Shown here: piece by piece, positions 7,309 through 18,442 of the stretch
Layout of the letters: the number at the start of each line of letters is the position of its first letter
Position numbering within the stretch: the first letter of the stretch is position 1
From: Candidatus Bipolaricaulota bacterium
GTDB taxonomy: Bacteria > Bipolaricaulota > Bipolaricaulia > M55B111
Length of the DNA stretch: 39,371 nucleotides
Reading direction: 5' to 3'
Assembly (NCBI GenBank): GCA_018334915.1
Contig: JAGXLB010000008.1
Span: 1 to 39,371, forward strand
Notes under the pieces: generated by a model
Told to the model about the DNA's origin: nothing
The model's input: the letters and a program-made list of their open reading frames with translations, nothing else
Database searches by the model: none
Program-made: the position numbers and the translations under genes

Positions 7309-7941
7309 ATGAAAACTGCGATGGTCTGGGGATCTTCGGGTGGAATTGGCTCGGCTACGGTCGAGAAACTGGTGGAGGAAAACTGGGACGTCCTTGCCGT
7401 ATCCCGAACTTCGGGTAATTTTGCTAGTTCTGTCACTGAGGCAGAGATAACTGATATCAGAGATCCTGATGAAGTCGCCACTGTCGTTGATAAGTATCAG
7501 GACAAGCTGAATAAGGTCGATCTCTGGGTGTACGCGATTGGCGATATTACCTCCAACCGGATTGCCGATATGGATCCCGAGGACTGGAATCGAATTACCG
7601 AGACCAATTTAAAAGGATCCTTTCTAGCTTCCAGATATAGCCTCCCTTTACTGAAAGACGAGACTCACATGGTATTTATTGGCGCAGTAAGCGAGCGAAC
7701 GCAACTGCCCGGTCTTGCAGCTTACGTATCGGCAAAGGCAGGGCTTGAGTCATTTGTCGAGGTGCTTCGCAAGGAGGAACGCGACCGGACACTTTCTATA
7801 GTCCGACCCAAAGCGGTCGATACCCCATTCTGGGACAAAGTTACATTTGACTTACCTCATGGGGCTCAGGAACCGGAAGAGATAGCCAGCCGTATTTTAG
7901 AGGCTTACGAGCAAAAAGAAGATGGCAAGATAGATTTCTAA
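7309..7941 (+). CDS. Short-chain dehydrogenase/reductase
   Basis: 210 residues of the classical SDR fold, an NAD(P)-dependent oxidoreductase. The cofactor motif GSSGGIG is at residues 8-14. The structural/catalytic Asn is N100 (ETNLKGSF), and the active site is Ser128, Tyr139 and Lys143 (YVSAK). The frame is open five codons further upstream at a TTG, but GAGGGGG lies just before the ATG at 7309, so I take that start. At 210 residues it is slightly short for the family, with a reduced substrate-binding loop. The substrate is unknown. It converges with ligA; only 54 bases separate the two stop codons. Confidence 0.85.
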   Translation: MKTAMVWGSSGGIGSATVEKLVEENWDVLAVSRTSGNFASSVTEAEITDIRDPDEVATVVDKYQDKLNKVDLWVYAIGDITSNRIADMDPEDWNRITETNLKGSFLASRYSLPLLKDETHMVFIGAVSERTQLPGLAAYVSAKAGLESFVEVLRKEERDRTLSIVRPKAVDTPFWDKVTFDLPHGAQEPEEIASRILEAYEQKEDGKIDF

Positions 7942-7958
7942 TCCCCCGGAGGCTCACA

Positions 7959-7994
7959 CTGCCCATCTCTTTGACCTCCTCTGGCAGATTTTTT
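7959..7994 (+). terminator. Possible terminator between converging genes
   Basis: A 5-bp stem CTGCC/GGCAG (7959-7963, 7983-7987) is followed by A and six T. The stem is weak and the loop long, but it is the only T run after the dehydrogenase gene. Confidence 0.35.
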
Positions 7995-7995
7995 G

Positions 7996-10411
<2,416 letters not shown>

Positions 10412-12550
10412 CTGACCAAAGAAACTAAAAGTATAGCTGAAGAACTCGAAATAGAATTAGGACAGGTTAAAGCCGTAAAGTCACTGCTCGAGGATGACAA
10501 CACCATCCCGTTCATTGCCCGTTATAGAAAGGAAGAGACCGGATCGCTGGACGAAGTCCAGATAGGAGAAATAAAGGACGAGCTCGAAAGAGTCAAAAAG
10601 CTTGAAAGTCGCAGAGATACAATAATAGGATCGTTAAAAGAACAGGAAGAACTCACTGACGAACTTCGGAAGGAAATTGACCAGGCCACCAGCCTATCGG
10701 AACTAGAAGATATCTACCTCCCCTACAAGCCCAGCAGGTCAACTAAAGGCTCGAAGGCAAAAGAAAGGGGGCTGGAGCCTCTGGCGGATATAATTCAAGA
10801 ACAGCGTCCGGGACTGAACCCCGAGGTAATTGCAAAAAGCTACGTGGATGAAGAGAAGGGTGTCGACGATCCGGAAGCGGCCCTCCAGGGTGCACGGGAC
10901 GTAATCGCGGAAAACGTAAATGAAAATAAGGAAGTACGTCAGAAAATGAGGGAGTTCTTTTTCGAGAACGGTTCCATAAAGTCGGAGCTAAAGGATTCCG
11001 AGGCCGACCCCGACGAAAAGTATCGGGAATATTACGACCTGGAAGAGCCCGCCCTGAGCGCTCCCAGCCACAGAGTTCTGGCGATATTCAGAGGCGAAAA
11101 CGAGGACGTACTCAGTGTCAAAGTCAGGCCGCCAAAAGAGGAAGGAATAAAGAAGCTCAAAGGGTTGATAATAACTGGTAATTCTAGGTCGAGCGATCAG
11201 GTAAAACTGGCTATAGAGGATTGCTACAAGCGCCTCCTGGCTCCCTCGCTTGAGACTGATTTAAGAAATAAAGTTAAAGAAAAAGCCGACAAGGAAGCCG
11301 TCGAGGTCTTCGAGGATAACCTGGAAGAACTTTTGATGTCCCCTCCTCTGGGACAGAAACGCGTGCTCGGTATTGATCCCGGGTTCAAAAGCGGCTGCAA
11401 GCTGGCCGCCCTCGACGCGCAGGGGAAATTTCTCGATTACGAAGCGGTATTTCCCCACGAGCCACAGAACGAGACGGATAGTGCGACGGAAACTATAAGC
11501 GAATTTGTAAGTAAATACGATCCCGAAGCGATAGCGATCGGAGACGGAACCGCGAGCCAGGAAACCGAGTCGTTCGTCAGGGGGCTGGACCTTTTGGGCG
11601 ATATCACCGTAGTCAGGGTCAACGAGGACGGGGCGTCGGTATATTCCGCCTCGGAGATCGGCCGGGAAGAATTTCCCGAGCAGGACGTTACGGTAAGAGG
11701 TGCCATTTCGATAGGTAGAAGGCTTCAGGACCCACTTTCCGAACTGGTAAAGATAGACCCGAAGTCACTGGGTATAGGCCAATACCAGCACGACGTCGAT
11801 CAAAATCTTCTGGAGAATAAACTGACCGAGGTCGTCGAGAGATGCGTAAACAGGGTGGGCGTAAACGTGAATACGGCGAGCGAAAAATTACTGACTTACG
11901 TGGCGGGCCTGGGCCCCACACTCGCCGGCAACATCGTAGGATACAGAACGGATAACGGTCAGTTCACAAATATTGAGCAGTTAAAAGAGGTTCCAAGAAT
12001 CGGTCCGAAGACCTTTCAGCAATCTGCCGGATTCCTCCGAATAGTTGACGGCGACAATCCCCTGGACAACAGCGGAGTTCATCCCGAGGATTATTCGGTA
12101 GTAGAAAAGATGGCAAATGATCTGGAATGCGCGATAACCGAAATGGTTAACAATTCGGAGATTCAGGAAGAGATAAACCTGGAAAACTACGTCGATTCGG
12201 AAGTCGGTCTTCCCACTCTCACCGACATTCTCGACGAACTCGAAAAGCCTGGACGTGATCCGAGACCGGAATTCGAACCGTTCGATTTTTCCGACGATAT
12301 TAACGAAATCAGCGACCTAGAGGAAGGACTGGTGATCCCGGGGGTCGTCACCAACGTGACCAACTTTGGCGCATTCGTGGATATTGGTCTGAAATCGGAC
12401 GGTTTAATTCATATAAGCGAATTATCGCAGGATTACGTGGATCATCCGCGAAATGTCGTTAAGTTAAATCAGAGGGTTCGGGTAAAGGTATTAGACGTAG
12501 ATAAACCAAGGAAAAGAGTCTCCTTGAGCCTTAACTTCGAAGAGGATTGA
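10412..12550 (+). CDS. tex: Tex-family RNA-binding protein
   Basis: About 712 residues. Tex proteins are conserved cytoplasmic nucleic-acid-binding factors linked to transcription and RNA turnover. Seen in order: the N-terminal motif NTIPFIARYRKE; LEDIYLPYKP; the YqgF/RNase H-like domain beginning VLGIDPGFKSGCK (about 318); helix-hairpin-helix motifs (NTASEKLLTYVAGLGPTLAGNIV and VPRIGPKTFQQSAGF, about 480-545); and a C-terminal S1 domain (GVVTNVTNFGAFVDIG, about 643-712). The frame is open from a TTG at 10373, but that codon overlaps the promoter. GGGGAG at 10400-10405 lies six bases before a CTG at 10412, which gives the usual family N-terminus. The start is therefore uncertain. Confidence 0.92.
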   Translation: MTKETKSIAEELEIELGQVKAVKSLLEDDNTIPFIARYRKEETGSLDEVQIGEIKDELERVKKLESRRDTIIGSLKEQEELTDELRKEIDQATSLSELEDIYLPYKPSRSTKGSKAKERGLEPLADIIQEQRPGLNPEVIAKSYVDEEKGVDDPEAALQGARDVIAENVNENKEVRQKMREFFFENGSIKSELKDSEADPDEKYREYYDLEEPALSAPSHRVLAIFRGENEDVLSVKVRPPKEEGIKKLKGLIITGNSRSSDQVKLAIEDCYKRLLAPSLETDLRNKVKEKADKEAVEVFEDNLEELLMSPPLGQKRVLGIDPGFKSGCKLAALDAQGKFLDYEAVFPHEPQNETDSATETISEFVSKYDPEAIAIGDGTASQETESFVRGLDLLGDITVVRVNEDGASVYSASEIGREEFPEQDVTVRGAISIGRRLQDPLSELVKIDPKSLGIGQYQHDVDQNLLENKLTEVVERCVNRVGVNVNTASEKLLTYVAGLGPTLAGNIVGYRTDNGQFTNIEQLKEVPRIGPKTFQQSAGFLRIVDGDNPLDNSGVHPEDYSVVEKMANDLECAITEMVNNSEIQEEINLENYVDSEVGLPTLTDILDELEKPGRDPRPEFEPFDFSDDINEISDLEEGLVIPGVVTNVTNFGAFVDIGLKSDGLIHISELSQDYVDHPRNVVKLNQRVRVKVLDVDKPRKRVSLSLNFEED

Positions 12551-12557
12551 CTCCTAC

Positions 12558-12584
12558 CTATCGGCTGGGCGCGGGGACCCAGCC
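12558..12584 (+). repeat. Palindromic B unit
   Basis: CTATCG (12558-12563) runs into the stem GGCTGGG (12563-12569), loop CGCGGGGA, and CCCAGCC (12578-12584), seven perfect pairs. It is just after the tex stop codon. Confidence 0.65.
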
Positions 12585-12606
12585 TGCTTTTCATTTTCAT
12601 CAAGAA

Positions 12607-12635
12607 GCCCGAGCCCCCACGCTCGGGCGATTTTT
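12607..12635 (+). terminator. tex terminator formed by a B unit
   Basis: GCCCGAGC (12607-12614), loop CCCCAC, GCTCGGGC (12621-12628), then GATTTTT. Eight perfect pairs and a T run make a good rho-independent terminator for tex. Read on the minus strand it is a B unit: AATCG, GC stem, loop GTGGGG. It therefore appears that the repeat has been used as the terminator. Confidence 0.75.
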
Positions 12636-12637
12636 GA

Positions 12638-12841
12638 CTACCTGCTTGAGTATTCTTCCTGAATCCTGTTTACTGCTTCGACGAAATTATGGAGTTCATC
12701 CTTTCCCGGCTCCAGGTTAACGGCGGTCGACTGTTCAGGGGAGCTCAACAGGATGGTAACCACACCGTGCTCCGGGTGGTACTCCGCTCCAACTTCCAGA
12801 CTGTCACCAACCAGGGTCTGGCCTATTAGTTCTTCTGGCAT
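12638..12841 (-). CDS. Small protein of unknown function
   Basis: 67 residues, beginning MPEELIGQTLVGDSLEVGAEYHP. It is soluble and acidic. The N-terminal two thirds look beta-rich (VVTILLSS, TAVNLEPG) and the last 20 residues are a helix (LHNFVEAVNRIQEEY). The ATG has AAGGAGG eight bases upstream, a strong site. No family is recognised. The 49-codon gene at 12920-13069 lies 78 bases upstream on the same strand and may be in the same transcript. Confidence 0.65.
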   Translation of the reverse strand: MPEELIGQTLVGDSLEVGAEYHPEHGVVTILLSSPEQSTAVNLEPGKDELHNFVEAVNRIQEEYSSR

Positions 12842-12919
12842 CAGTTTGCCTCCTTGTTTTTTAGGTTTTCGGTTCCAGGTTTTGGGTCTTTAGTTAGTCC
12901 ATCAGGGTAATTGGACTTT

Positions 12920-13069
12920 TTACTTAAAGAACAACTTCGACAGCAGGCTCCTACCTACGGCCTTGTTTGCCGCCCTCTTAGCTACACGACTGGGCTTTCC
13001 GCTGGCAACCTTCGAGACGTCGTTCGCGCTCCTTGCCGCTTTGTATAATATGCTCACTATACTACCCAT
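12920..13069 (-). CDS. 49-residue basic protein
   Basis: An ATG (13067-13069) preceded by GGAGGTG at ideal spacing opens a 49-codon frame ending at TAA (12920-12922). The product starts MGSIVSILYKAARSANDVSK and continues with VASGKPSRVAKRAANKAVGR and a hydrophobic end. It has about eleven Lys/Arg and only one Asp, in sharp contrast to the acidic proteins around it, and is predicted to be one or two amphipathic helices. It could bind nucleic acid or membranes. I have a general memory of similar small 'ASGxPxxxAKRAxNKxxGR' proteins in other bacteria, but no assigned function. Confidence 0.7.
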   Translation of the reverse strand: MGSIVSILYKAARSANDVSKVASGKPSRVAKRAANKAVGRSLLSKLFFK

Positions 13070-13317
13070 GGTTCACCTCCGAGTTTTATCTGCTACCCGG
13101 AATAACTCTAAAACTTTGATAGTTATTTGCAAATAACTGGAGATGCGAAACCGTCCCGACGCGGGAATTATTTGGAATCAGGGTTTGAGATATCTTTTTT
13201 ATTCGCCCACAACTCCTGGATTTATTCAAGGTTTTTCACCTATAATGGAGAATCAGGTCCAAAAAGGATCTAAAACCGGAATATTTCACTTAAGAAGACC
13301 AAAAAGGGGTTTTGTAA

Positions 13318-14505
13318 ATGAGATTACAATTGAGCGAAGACGAGCTGGCGGGTCACAGGGAAACTGTGCGGGATAAAATGGTCGATAAGAACCTCGACGG
13401 TCTCTGTCTATTTAGTCCTCGGGACATTTTTTATTTGACCGGGCTATATCTTATCCAGACGGAGCGTCCGGTGGGTCTACTGTACGACGGTAATAATACC
13501 TCGGCTTTTGTTCCAACTCTAGAGGTCGAGCACGTGGAAAAGCTGGGCGGAGTTGACGAGGTAATTAGTTACGAAGAGTACCCGGGCGAGAAACACCCGA
13601 TGGAAATACTTGCCGATAGGATCGAAGATCGGGATATCGCCAACCTGGGAGTGGACAGCGACGGTTACCCGGGAGGTTACGGCTACGAAGGTCCAGCCCT
13701 TTCCGAATTTCTTGGCGACGGGAACGTAGAAGAACTACCCAAAATGATCGAAAAGACAATGCGGGTCAAAACCAACGAAGAGGTTGAATTAATAAAAGAA
13801 AGCTGCCGCTGGGGAAACCTCGCCCACCGCTACCTCCAGGACTACACTGAACCGGGAAAGACGGAAAACAAGATATCGACTATGGCTTCTCTCGATGCTT
13901 CCAGAGCGATGCTCAATACAGTCGGTGACGATTATTACTCGCCAAAGGGCGCTACTACCCCTGCTTCTGCCGGTTTTCGCGGGCAAATCGGAAAAGGAAG
14001 TGCTATTCCGCACGCACTTACTACCAATGAAACTATTAGTGAAGGAGACGTAGTGGTTACCGGCGCTTCCGCAAATGTAGGTGGGTACGTCAGTGAACTT
14101 GAGCGAACGATGGTGGCGGGAGAACCGAGTGAAGAACAGATACGATACTTCAAACTAATGCTCCAGGCGGGAGAATTGGCGATTGATGAAATCGAACCCG
14201 GTAAGAAGTTTTCCGAAGTAGATAAAACAGTAAGGTCATTCTACCGTCAAAACGAACTGGAAAATTACTGGCGCCACCATACTGGCCATTCTATAGGCTT
14301 TGCCGGGCACGAAGCGCCCTACCTGGACAAAGGCGATGATAGAAAGCTCGAACCGGGGATGGTGGTAACCGTAGAACCGGGAATCTACGTACCAAATTTC
14401 GCAGGCTTTAGACATTCCGACACGGTACTGGTCACGGAAGAAGGCGCCGAACTCCTTACCTATTATCCCAGAGATCTTGAAAGTTTAACTATAACCGCGC
14501 ATTAA
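13318..14505 (+). CDS. M24 (Xaa-Pro peptidase/creatinase) homologue
   Basis: 395 residues with the two-part M24B plan: an N-terminal creatinase-like domain (about 1-140) and a pita-bread domain (about 150-395). True aminopeptidases P bind two metals through Asp, Asp, His, Glu, Glu. Aligned by their motifs, the positions here are Gly249, Glu260 (in SELERT), His324 (HTGHSIG), Glu353 (VEPGIYV) and Ser367 (GFRHSDTV), so three of the five ligands are changed. It may be a metal-independent hydrolase of the creatinase or ectoine-hydrolase kind rather than a peptidase. AGGGG precedes the ATG, and the gene stands alone. Confidence 0.85.
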   Translation: MRLQLSEDELAGHRETVRDKMVDKNLDGLCLFSPRDIFYLTGLYLIQTERPVGLLYDGNNTSAFVPTLEVEHVEKLGGVDEVISYEEYPGEKHPMEILADRIEDRDIANLGVDSDGYPGGYGYEGPALSEFLGDGNVEELPKMIEKTMRVKTNEEVELIKESCRWGNLAHRYLQDYTEPGKTENKISTMASLDASRAMLNTVGDDYYSPKGATTPASAGFRGQIGKGSAIPHALTTNETISEGDVVVTGASANVGGYVSELERTMVAGEPSEEQIRYFKLMLQAGELAIDEIEPGKKFSEVDKTVRSFYRQNELENYWRHHTGHSIGFAGHEAPYLDKGDDRKLEPGMVVTVEPGIYVPNFAGFRHSDTVLVTEEGAELLTYYPRDLESLTITAH

Positions 14506-14773
14506 TATTTCGCGCCGAGGAAGCCCCGCGGCCTACTGAAGGGAGGAATCTTCTGGGTAAATTCCCGGTTGTTAACATTAAAGTTCTGTTGGTCCTATGT
14601 TTTCAAGCCCTGTCCCTCGGGGCGGTGCTTCTTGACTTTAGCCTTGAGTAGATATAGGATACGCTCTCGATTAAGATCTATTCGGGGAAAGGAGCCATTC
14701 TCGAATTGGAAACACCTGTAAATCGGAAATCCAGCCAGAAAATTTCTGAATCCTGGGAAGGTGAGTCATCACT
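14506..14773. other. Intergenic region with loose inverted repeat
   Basis: No gene is visible. GAGGAAGCCCCG near 14517 and CGGGGCGGTGCTTCTT near 14619 form a long imperfect inverted repeat around roughly 90 bases. Its stems do not match the A or B repeat units. A leader for the following dehydrogenase is possible. Confidence 0.4.
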
Positions 14774-15574
14774 TTGACAGATACCAAAGAGCTAAAAGGA
14801 GTTCTTGTTACCGGAGCATCCAGAGGCATAGGTTATGAATTAGCGCGACTCGCTGCGGATGACGGTTATAATCCGGTGCTGGTGAGTAGAACCGAGGAAG
14901 ACTTACTGGAGGTAAAAGATATACTCGAGGAAGAGTTCGACGTCCAGGGGAAGATTATAACCGGAGACCTCAGTGAACCAGATACTCCGGACAGAATATT
15001 CAAGGAGATTGAAAATTCAAACTACCGAATAGACCTACTGGTAAATAACGCAGGCCGAGGTCAAATGGGGGAATTCACCGAGACGGACTGGGAGACGGAC
15101 CGGGAAATGATGCACCTCAACATGGACGCCGTAATCCACCTGACGAAATTGTTTCTTCCCGGAATGAAGGGGAGAGGCGAGGGTGGAATAATTAACGTTT
15201 CTTCTCTTGCTGCATTTCAGCCGGGACCACTCATGGCACTGTACCACGCTTCCAAGGCTTTCGTCCAGTCGTTCTCCGAATCCCTTGCTGAAGAGATCGA
15301 AAATCAGGGTATTAACGTTACTGCTCTCTCCCCCGGACCTGTCGATACGGGATTCCTAATAAAAGGAAATTCTCCTCCTCCGGAAGAATCGGACAGGTCC
15401 ATATCTCTCGATCCTGAATACGTAGCCGAAGCCGGTTACCGGGGGTTAAAAGCGGGAAAGAGAATCGTAATACCGGGGAAACTTACTTCAATAGCACCAC
15501 AACTGATCAGATTCCTGCCTCGAAAGTTAGTCACAAAATTTGTCAAAAAGCTAAACGATTATCGGCTGGAATAA
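14774..15574 (+). CDS. Short-chain dehydrogenase/reductase
   Basis: 266 residues, a classical SDR. TGASRGIG (13-20) binds the nicotinamide cofactor, NNAG (about 91-94) is conserved, and the active site is the Ser of INVSSLAA with Tyr and Lys of ALYHASKAF. SPGPVDTGF is also typical. The sequence resembles the YqjQ/DltE-type group; a basic C-terminus (RKLVTKFVKKLNDY) could associate with membrane. The start is TTG, with GGAAGGTGAG upstream. It is only distantly similar to the other dehydrogenase at 7309-7941. The substrate is unknown. Confidence 0.85.
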   Translation: MTDTKELKGVLVTGASRGIGYELARLAADDGYNPVLVSRTEEDLLEVKDILEEEFDVQGKIITGDLSEPDTPDRIFKEIENSNYRIDLLVNNAGRGQMGEFTETDWETDREMMHLNMDAVIHLTKLFLPGMKGRGEGGIINVSSLAAFQPGPLMALYHASKAFVQSFSESLAEEIENQGINVTALSPGPVDTGFLIKGNSPPPEESDRSISLDPEYVAEAGYRGLKAGKRIVIPGKLTSIAPQLIRFLPRKLVTKFVKKLNDYRLE

Positions 15575-15635
15575 GAGACCCGACCTGTTTTTTGCGAGTT
15601 ATAATAGCGCGGATGGTCTCCATCGGAATTATTGG

Positions 15636-15653
15636 TCGGGCACGGGGACCCGG
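15636..15653 (+). repeat. Divergent palindromic B unit
   Basis: TCGGG (15636-15640), loop CACGGGGA, CCCGG (15649-15653), five pairs with one G-T. It keeps the loop core CGGGGA and the upstream TCG of the B family but has a shorter stem. It lies between the stops of two converging genes. Confidence 0.45.
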
Positions 15654-15762
15654 GCTTCCCGATATAATCAACAATGACACCAAATCCAGAAAAATTCTGC
15701 TATCGAGATAAAAATAATTGATCTAACCTTCCAGTCGATCGCCGGGCGTACCCAACGGAGGC

Positions 15763-17172
15763 TTAGCCCAGAGTGGAGAGCCTGGTTTTAGAGAAAAAGT
15801 AAACGCTCACAAGAAATAGCAACACGGTCAATCCCACCAGAAAGCCAATATCCACCACTACTTCGCCCGGACCGCCGCCAAAGATTAACAGAGTTCTCAG
15901 AGCATCCGCGGCATGCGTCCAGGGAAGTACGTCGTAGAGCTCGAAAGTGCTTCCAAATAACTGCCCCAACGCTATCTTTGGGAGGGGGAAGAACGCTCCG
16001 ACGATAAAACTAAGTGGTACGGCAATTAGAGTCCCGAGATTGCTAGCGTGACTTTCGTTTTCCGCAAAAGCCGCTATTAGTAACCCAAGAGAAACCGAGG
16101 CTACCCCCGCTATTACGGATACGAGCACCGCTAAAATCAGGGAAATGATTCCTCCGGCCCAGTTAAATCCAATAAGCAGGGCGACGGCAAAAAGGATCAA
16201 GACCTGAACCACGGCCATAACGCTCCAGGGAATCAGCGTGCCGAAAAGTAGGTCAAACGACCTCATCCGTGAGAGCTTCAACCTCTCCAGGGTCCCGGAC
16301 TCCACTTCCCGCGCCAGGGAACCAGCTACCCCAATAGCACTCATCAACAGAGCAAACACGAATATACCCGGAGCCTGGTAATCGAATGACGATAGGCTTT
16401 GAGTTCCTGATACGCTCTCTGATTCTATTATCAGGAACTTGCCTCTCGAAGAGTATTCCTCATCAAAGTAAGAAGAGGTACGCTCCCGGGCACGATCAAC
16501 GACTTCGTCCCTGAACTGACCAATCACCCCATTCAGGATCCCTCGAGCCTGGCCATACGCCATATAACCCGGATCCCCCTTAATCGTTATACTCGTTGTC
16601 AGGTTCTCCACTTCGGGCAGACTCCTGACATCGCCGTCGGCGGCAAGGCTATCCATTTCCTCTGTCGAAAAGTTATCTGGTCCGAAGTTGCCTCCTTCGT
16701 TAGAGGAAACGTCGTTAAATTGTGTAATAACCATTTCTCCAACTCTACTCGTAACTTCATTTCTAACCGTACTTTTTATGAGCTGTTGGACCGAATGGGA
16801 AAAGTTCGAAGGTATGGATACTACTGCGGCAACGTCCCTGTCCTTAAGCAAGGATTCGCCCTCCTCTTCCCCCACCAGCTTGACTTCAAACAGGGGAACT
16901 TCGCTGTCCTCGAAAGTTAAATCTTCTAAGAGGCCAACTAATTCTGCCCCAAAATTCCGCTCTTCTTCGGCTTCCCCGGAAAGGGACATTACTGTTCCTC
17001 GATCCTGGTTTAAAACCCCGATGTTGTAAGAGGTGTTATCCCCCTGACCTCCGCTGAAGGCAAACCCGAATACCAGCATGAATATTGCGGGAAAGGCGAG
17101 GATAAAAGCCAGGCCCCTTCTATCTCGAAATATCTCTTTCAGTCCCTTGATAGAAACGTGAACGAATTTCAC
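15763..17172 (-). CDS. ABC-2 type transporter permease
   Basis: 469 residues, the membrane subunit of an ABC exporter. One membrane segment at about 20-40 is followed by a large outside domain (about 45-265). Five or six segments then fill the C-terminal half: FVFALLMSAIGVAGSLA, LIPWSVMAVVQVLILFAVALLIGF, the IISLILAVLVSVIAGV stretch, LIAVPLSFIVGAFF, and VGLTVLLFLVSVYFF. EVESGTLERLKLSRM between helices is the usual coupling motif. This is the NatB/YhgE-like layout used for drug or ion export; the cargo is not evident. It overlaps the ATPase gene by four bases, so the two are translationally coupled. Confidence 0.88.
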   Translation of the reverse strand: MKFVHVSIKGLKEIFRDRRGLAFILAFPAIFMLVFGFAFSGGQGDNTSYNIGVLNQDRGTVMSLSGEAEEERNFGAELVGLLEDLTFEDSEVPLFEVKLVGEEEGESLLKDRDVAAVVSIPSNFSHSVQQLIKSTVRNEVTSRVGEMVITQFNDVSSNEGGNFGPDNFSTEEMDSLAADGDVRSLPEVENLTTSITIKGDPGYMAYGQARGILNGVIGQFRDEVVDRARERTSSYFDEEYSSRGKFLIIESESVSGTQSLSSFDYQAPGIFVFALLMSAIGVAGSLAREVESGTLERLKLSRMRSFDLLFGTLIPWSVMAVVQVLILFAVALLIGFNWAGGIISLILAVLVSVIAGVASVSLGLLIAAFAENESHASNLGTLIAVPLSFIVGAFFPLPKIALGQLFGSTFELYDVLPWTHAADALRTLLIFGGGPGEVVVDIGFLVGLTVLLFLVSVYFFSKTRLSTLG

Positions 17173-18116
17173 GATTCCAACCTCCTTCCAGTCAGGTGGA
17201 TGAATACGTCCTCCAGTGTATTCGTGCGGCTAATTGAAACGTCGGATATCTCAAACCCATTTCCTTCGATCTTTTCCGTCAGGTCCGCCATCCTGCCTAC
17301 AGCATCCATAACCCTCAAAACCAGGTTTTCGTCTATTTCATTCGCCTCGATGACTTCGTCCATATTTCTTAACATATCCAGTACCTCCTGGTTTTGACCT
17401 TTATCCTCCAGCTCTAAAGATATAGAATCTCCCTTCCCGACGCTCTTTTTCAGGTCTTCCGGCGTGTCGACAACCAGTAGCTTTCCCCTGTCGATAATCG
17501 CTACCCTGTCACTCAGCCTGTCCGCCTCTTCCATTAGATGGGTTGTCAGTATGATACATCTCCCCTGCTCTTCCTTCAGATTTCTAATGTAGTCCCAGAC
17601 AGAGTGCCTTGATTGAGGATCCAGTCCGGCTGTCGGTTCGTCCAACACTACTAAATCCGGTTCGTGGACGATACTCATACCCAGGTTTAGTCTCCTCTTC
17701 ATCCCCCCGGAGAGTTCAGAGGCGGGACTATTTCTTTTTTCGGTCAGCTTTAAGTCTTCGAGGATCGACTCGACTCTTTGCTCCAGTTCATCCGAAGGAA
17801 CGTCGTACATTTTACCCATGAAGTATATGTTTTCGTAACTGGTAAGTTCTTTCCATATCACTAAGTTCTGAGGACATATACCTACCCTTTCATTCGGTTC
17901 CCCCGTGGCGTCACCCTCAATTTTAACCTTTCCCTCCGTTGGAGAGAGCAACCCTACCATCATCCTTATTGATGTGGTTTTCCCTGCTCCGTTTGGACCA
18001 AGAAATCCAAATATTTCATTCTCTTTTATCTTAAGGTTCAGACTGTCAACGGCAGTAAAGTCCCCGAAGTTTTTGGTGAGATCCTCAGTCTCAATCAGAT
18101 ACTCATTCGACCCCAT
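17169..18116 (-). CDS. ABC transporter ATP-binding protein
   Basis: 315 residues, the ATPase partner of the permease at 15763-17172. Walker A is GPNGAGKTT (about 40-48), the signature is LSGGMKRRL, Walker B is LVVLDEPTAGLDP, and the switch His is in LTTHLMEEADRLSDR. The C-terminal 80 residues are the accessory domain typical of drug/Na+ exporters. The frame stays open to 18179, but GGGAGGAG stands directly before the ATG at 18114-18116, so I take that start. It is first in a two-gene operon. Confidence 0.93.
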   Translation of the reverse strand: MGSNEYLIETEDLTKNFGDFTAVDSLNLKIKENEIFGFLGPNGAGKTTSIRMMVGLLSPTEGKVKIEGDATGEPNERVGICPQNLVIWKELTSYENIYFMGKMYDVPSDELEQRVESILEDLKLTEKRNSPASELSGGMKRRLNLGMSIVHEPDLVVLDEPTAGLDPQSRHSVWDYIRNLKEEQGRCIILTTHLMEEADRLSDRVAIIDRGKLLVVDTPEDLKKSVGKGDSISLELEDKGQNQEVLDMLRNMDEVIEANEIDENLVLRVMDAVGRMADLTEKIEGNGFEISDVSISRTNTLEDVFIHLTGRRLES

Positions 18117-18442
18117 AACTCCTCCCTGCAACTTTTCATAGTTCGTAAATTGTCGTAAATATTTCGCCAGATACAACATTTACCCGGGCCAAAAATTGAT
18201 TAGCCGGTTATGCTTCCTCGCGTCATTTGTGCTGGACCTAAATTTGAAGCTTTAAACCCTCTACTGCTGAGGTTTAACAGTTAAATTATTTGCCGCGAAG
18301 GGGCAGAAAGCAGTTATACGGACCAGAAGGATAAGCCCACCGCGGGGCGGGTAATTAAATAGTCTTTAGTTGACCTGGCAACTGGGGTGTAATATTATAG
18401 TTAAAAGGTATGGAAAAATAGGCTTCCAGATGGGGGTGCCCG
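18117..18442. other. Divergent intergenic region
   Basis: 326 bases between the exporter operon and the lamin-tail gene. AATTATTTGCCGCG (near 18283) and CGCGGGGCGGGTAATT (near 18332) make an imperfect inverted repeat, with GGGGC/GCCC inside it. The promoter of the plus-strand gene follows at 18370-18398. No gene is visible. Confidence 0.5.
18370..18398 (+). promoter_or_regulatory. Promoter for lamin-tail protein gene
   Basis: TTGACC (18370-18375), a 17-base spacer and TATTAT (18393-18398): a near-consensus sigma-70-type promoter 45 bases before the start codon. Confidence 0.65.

Noticed and set aside
13143-13376. 77-residue frame ahead of the M24 gene
   Set aside because: Overlaps the well-supported start of the M24 gene in another frame and lacks a ribosome binding site.
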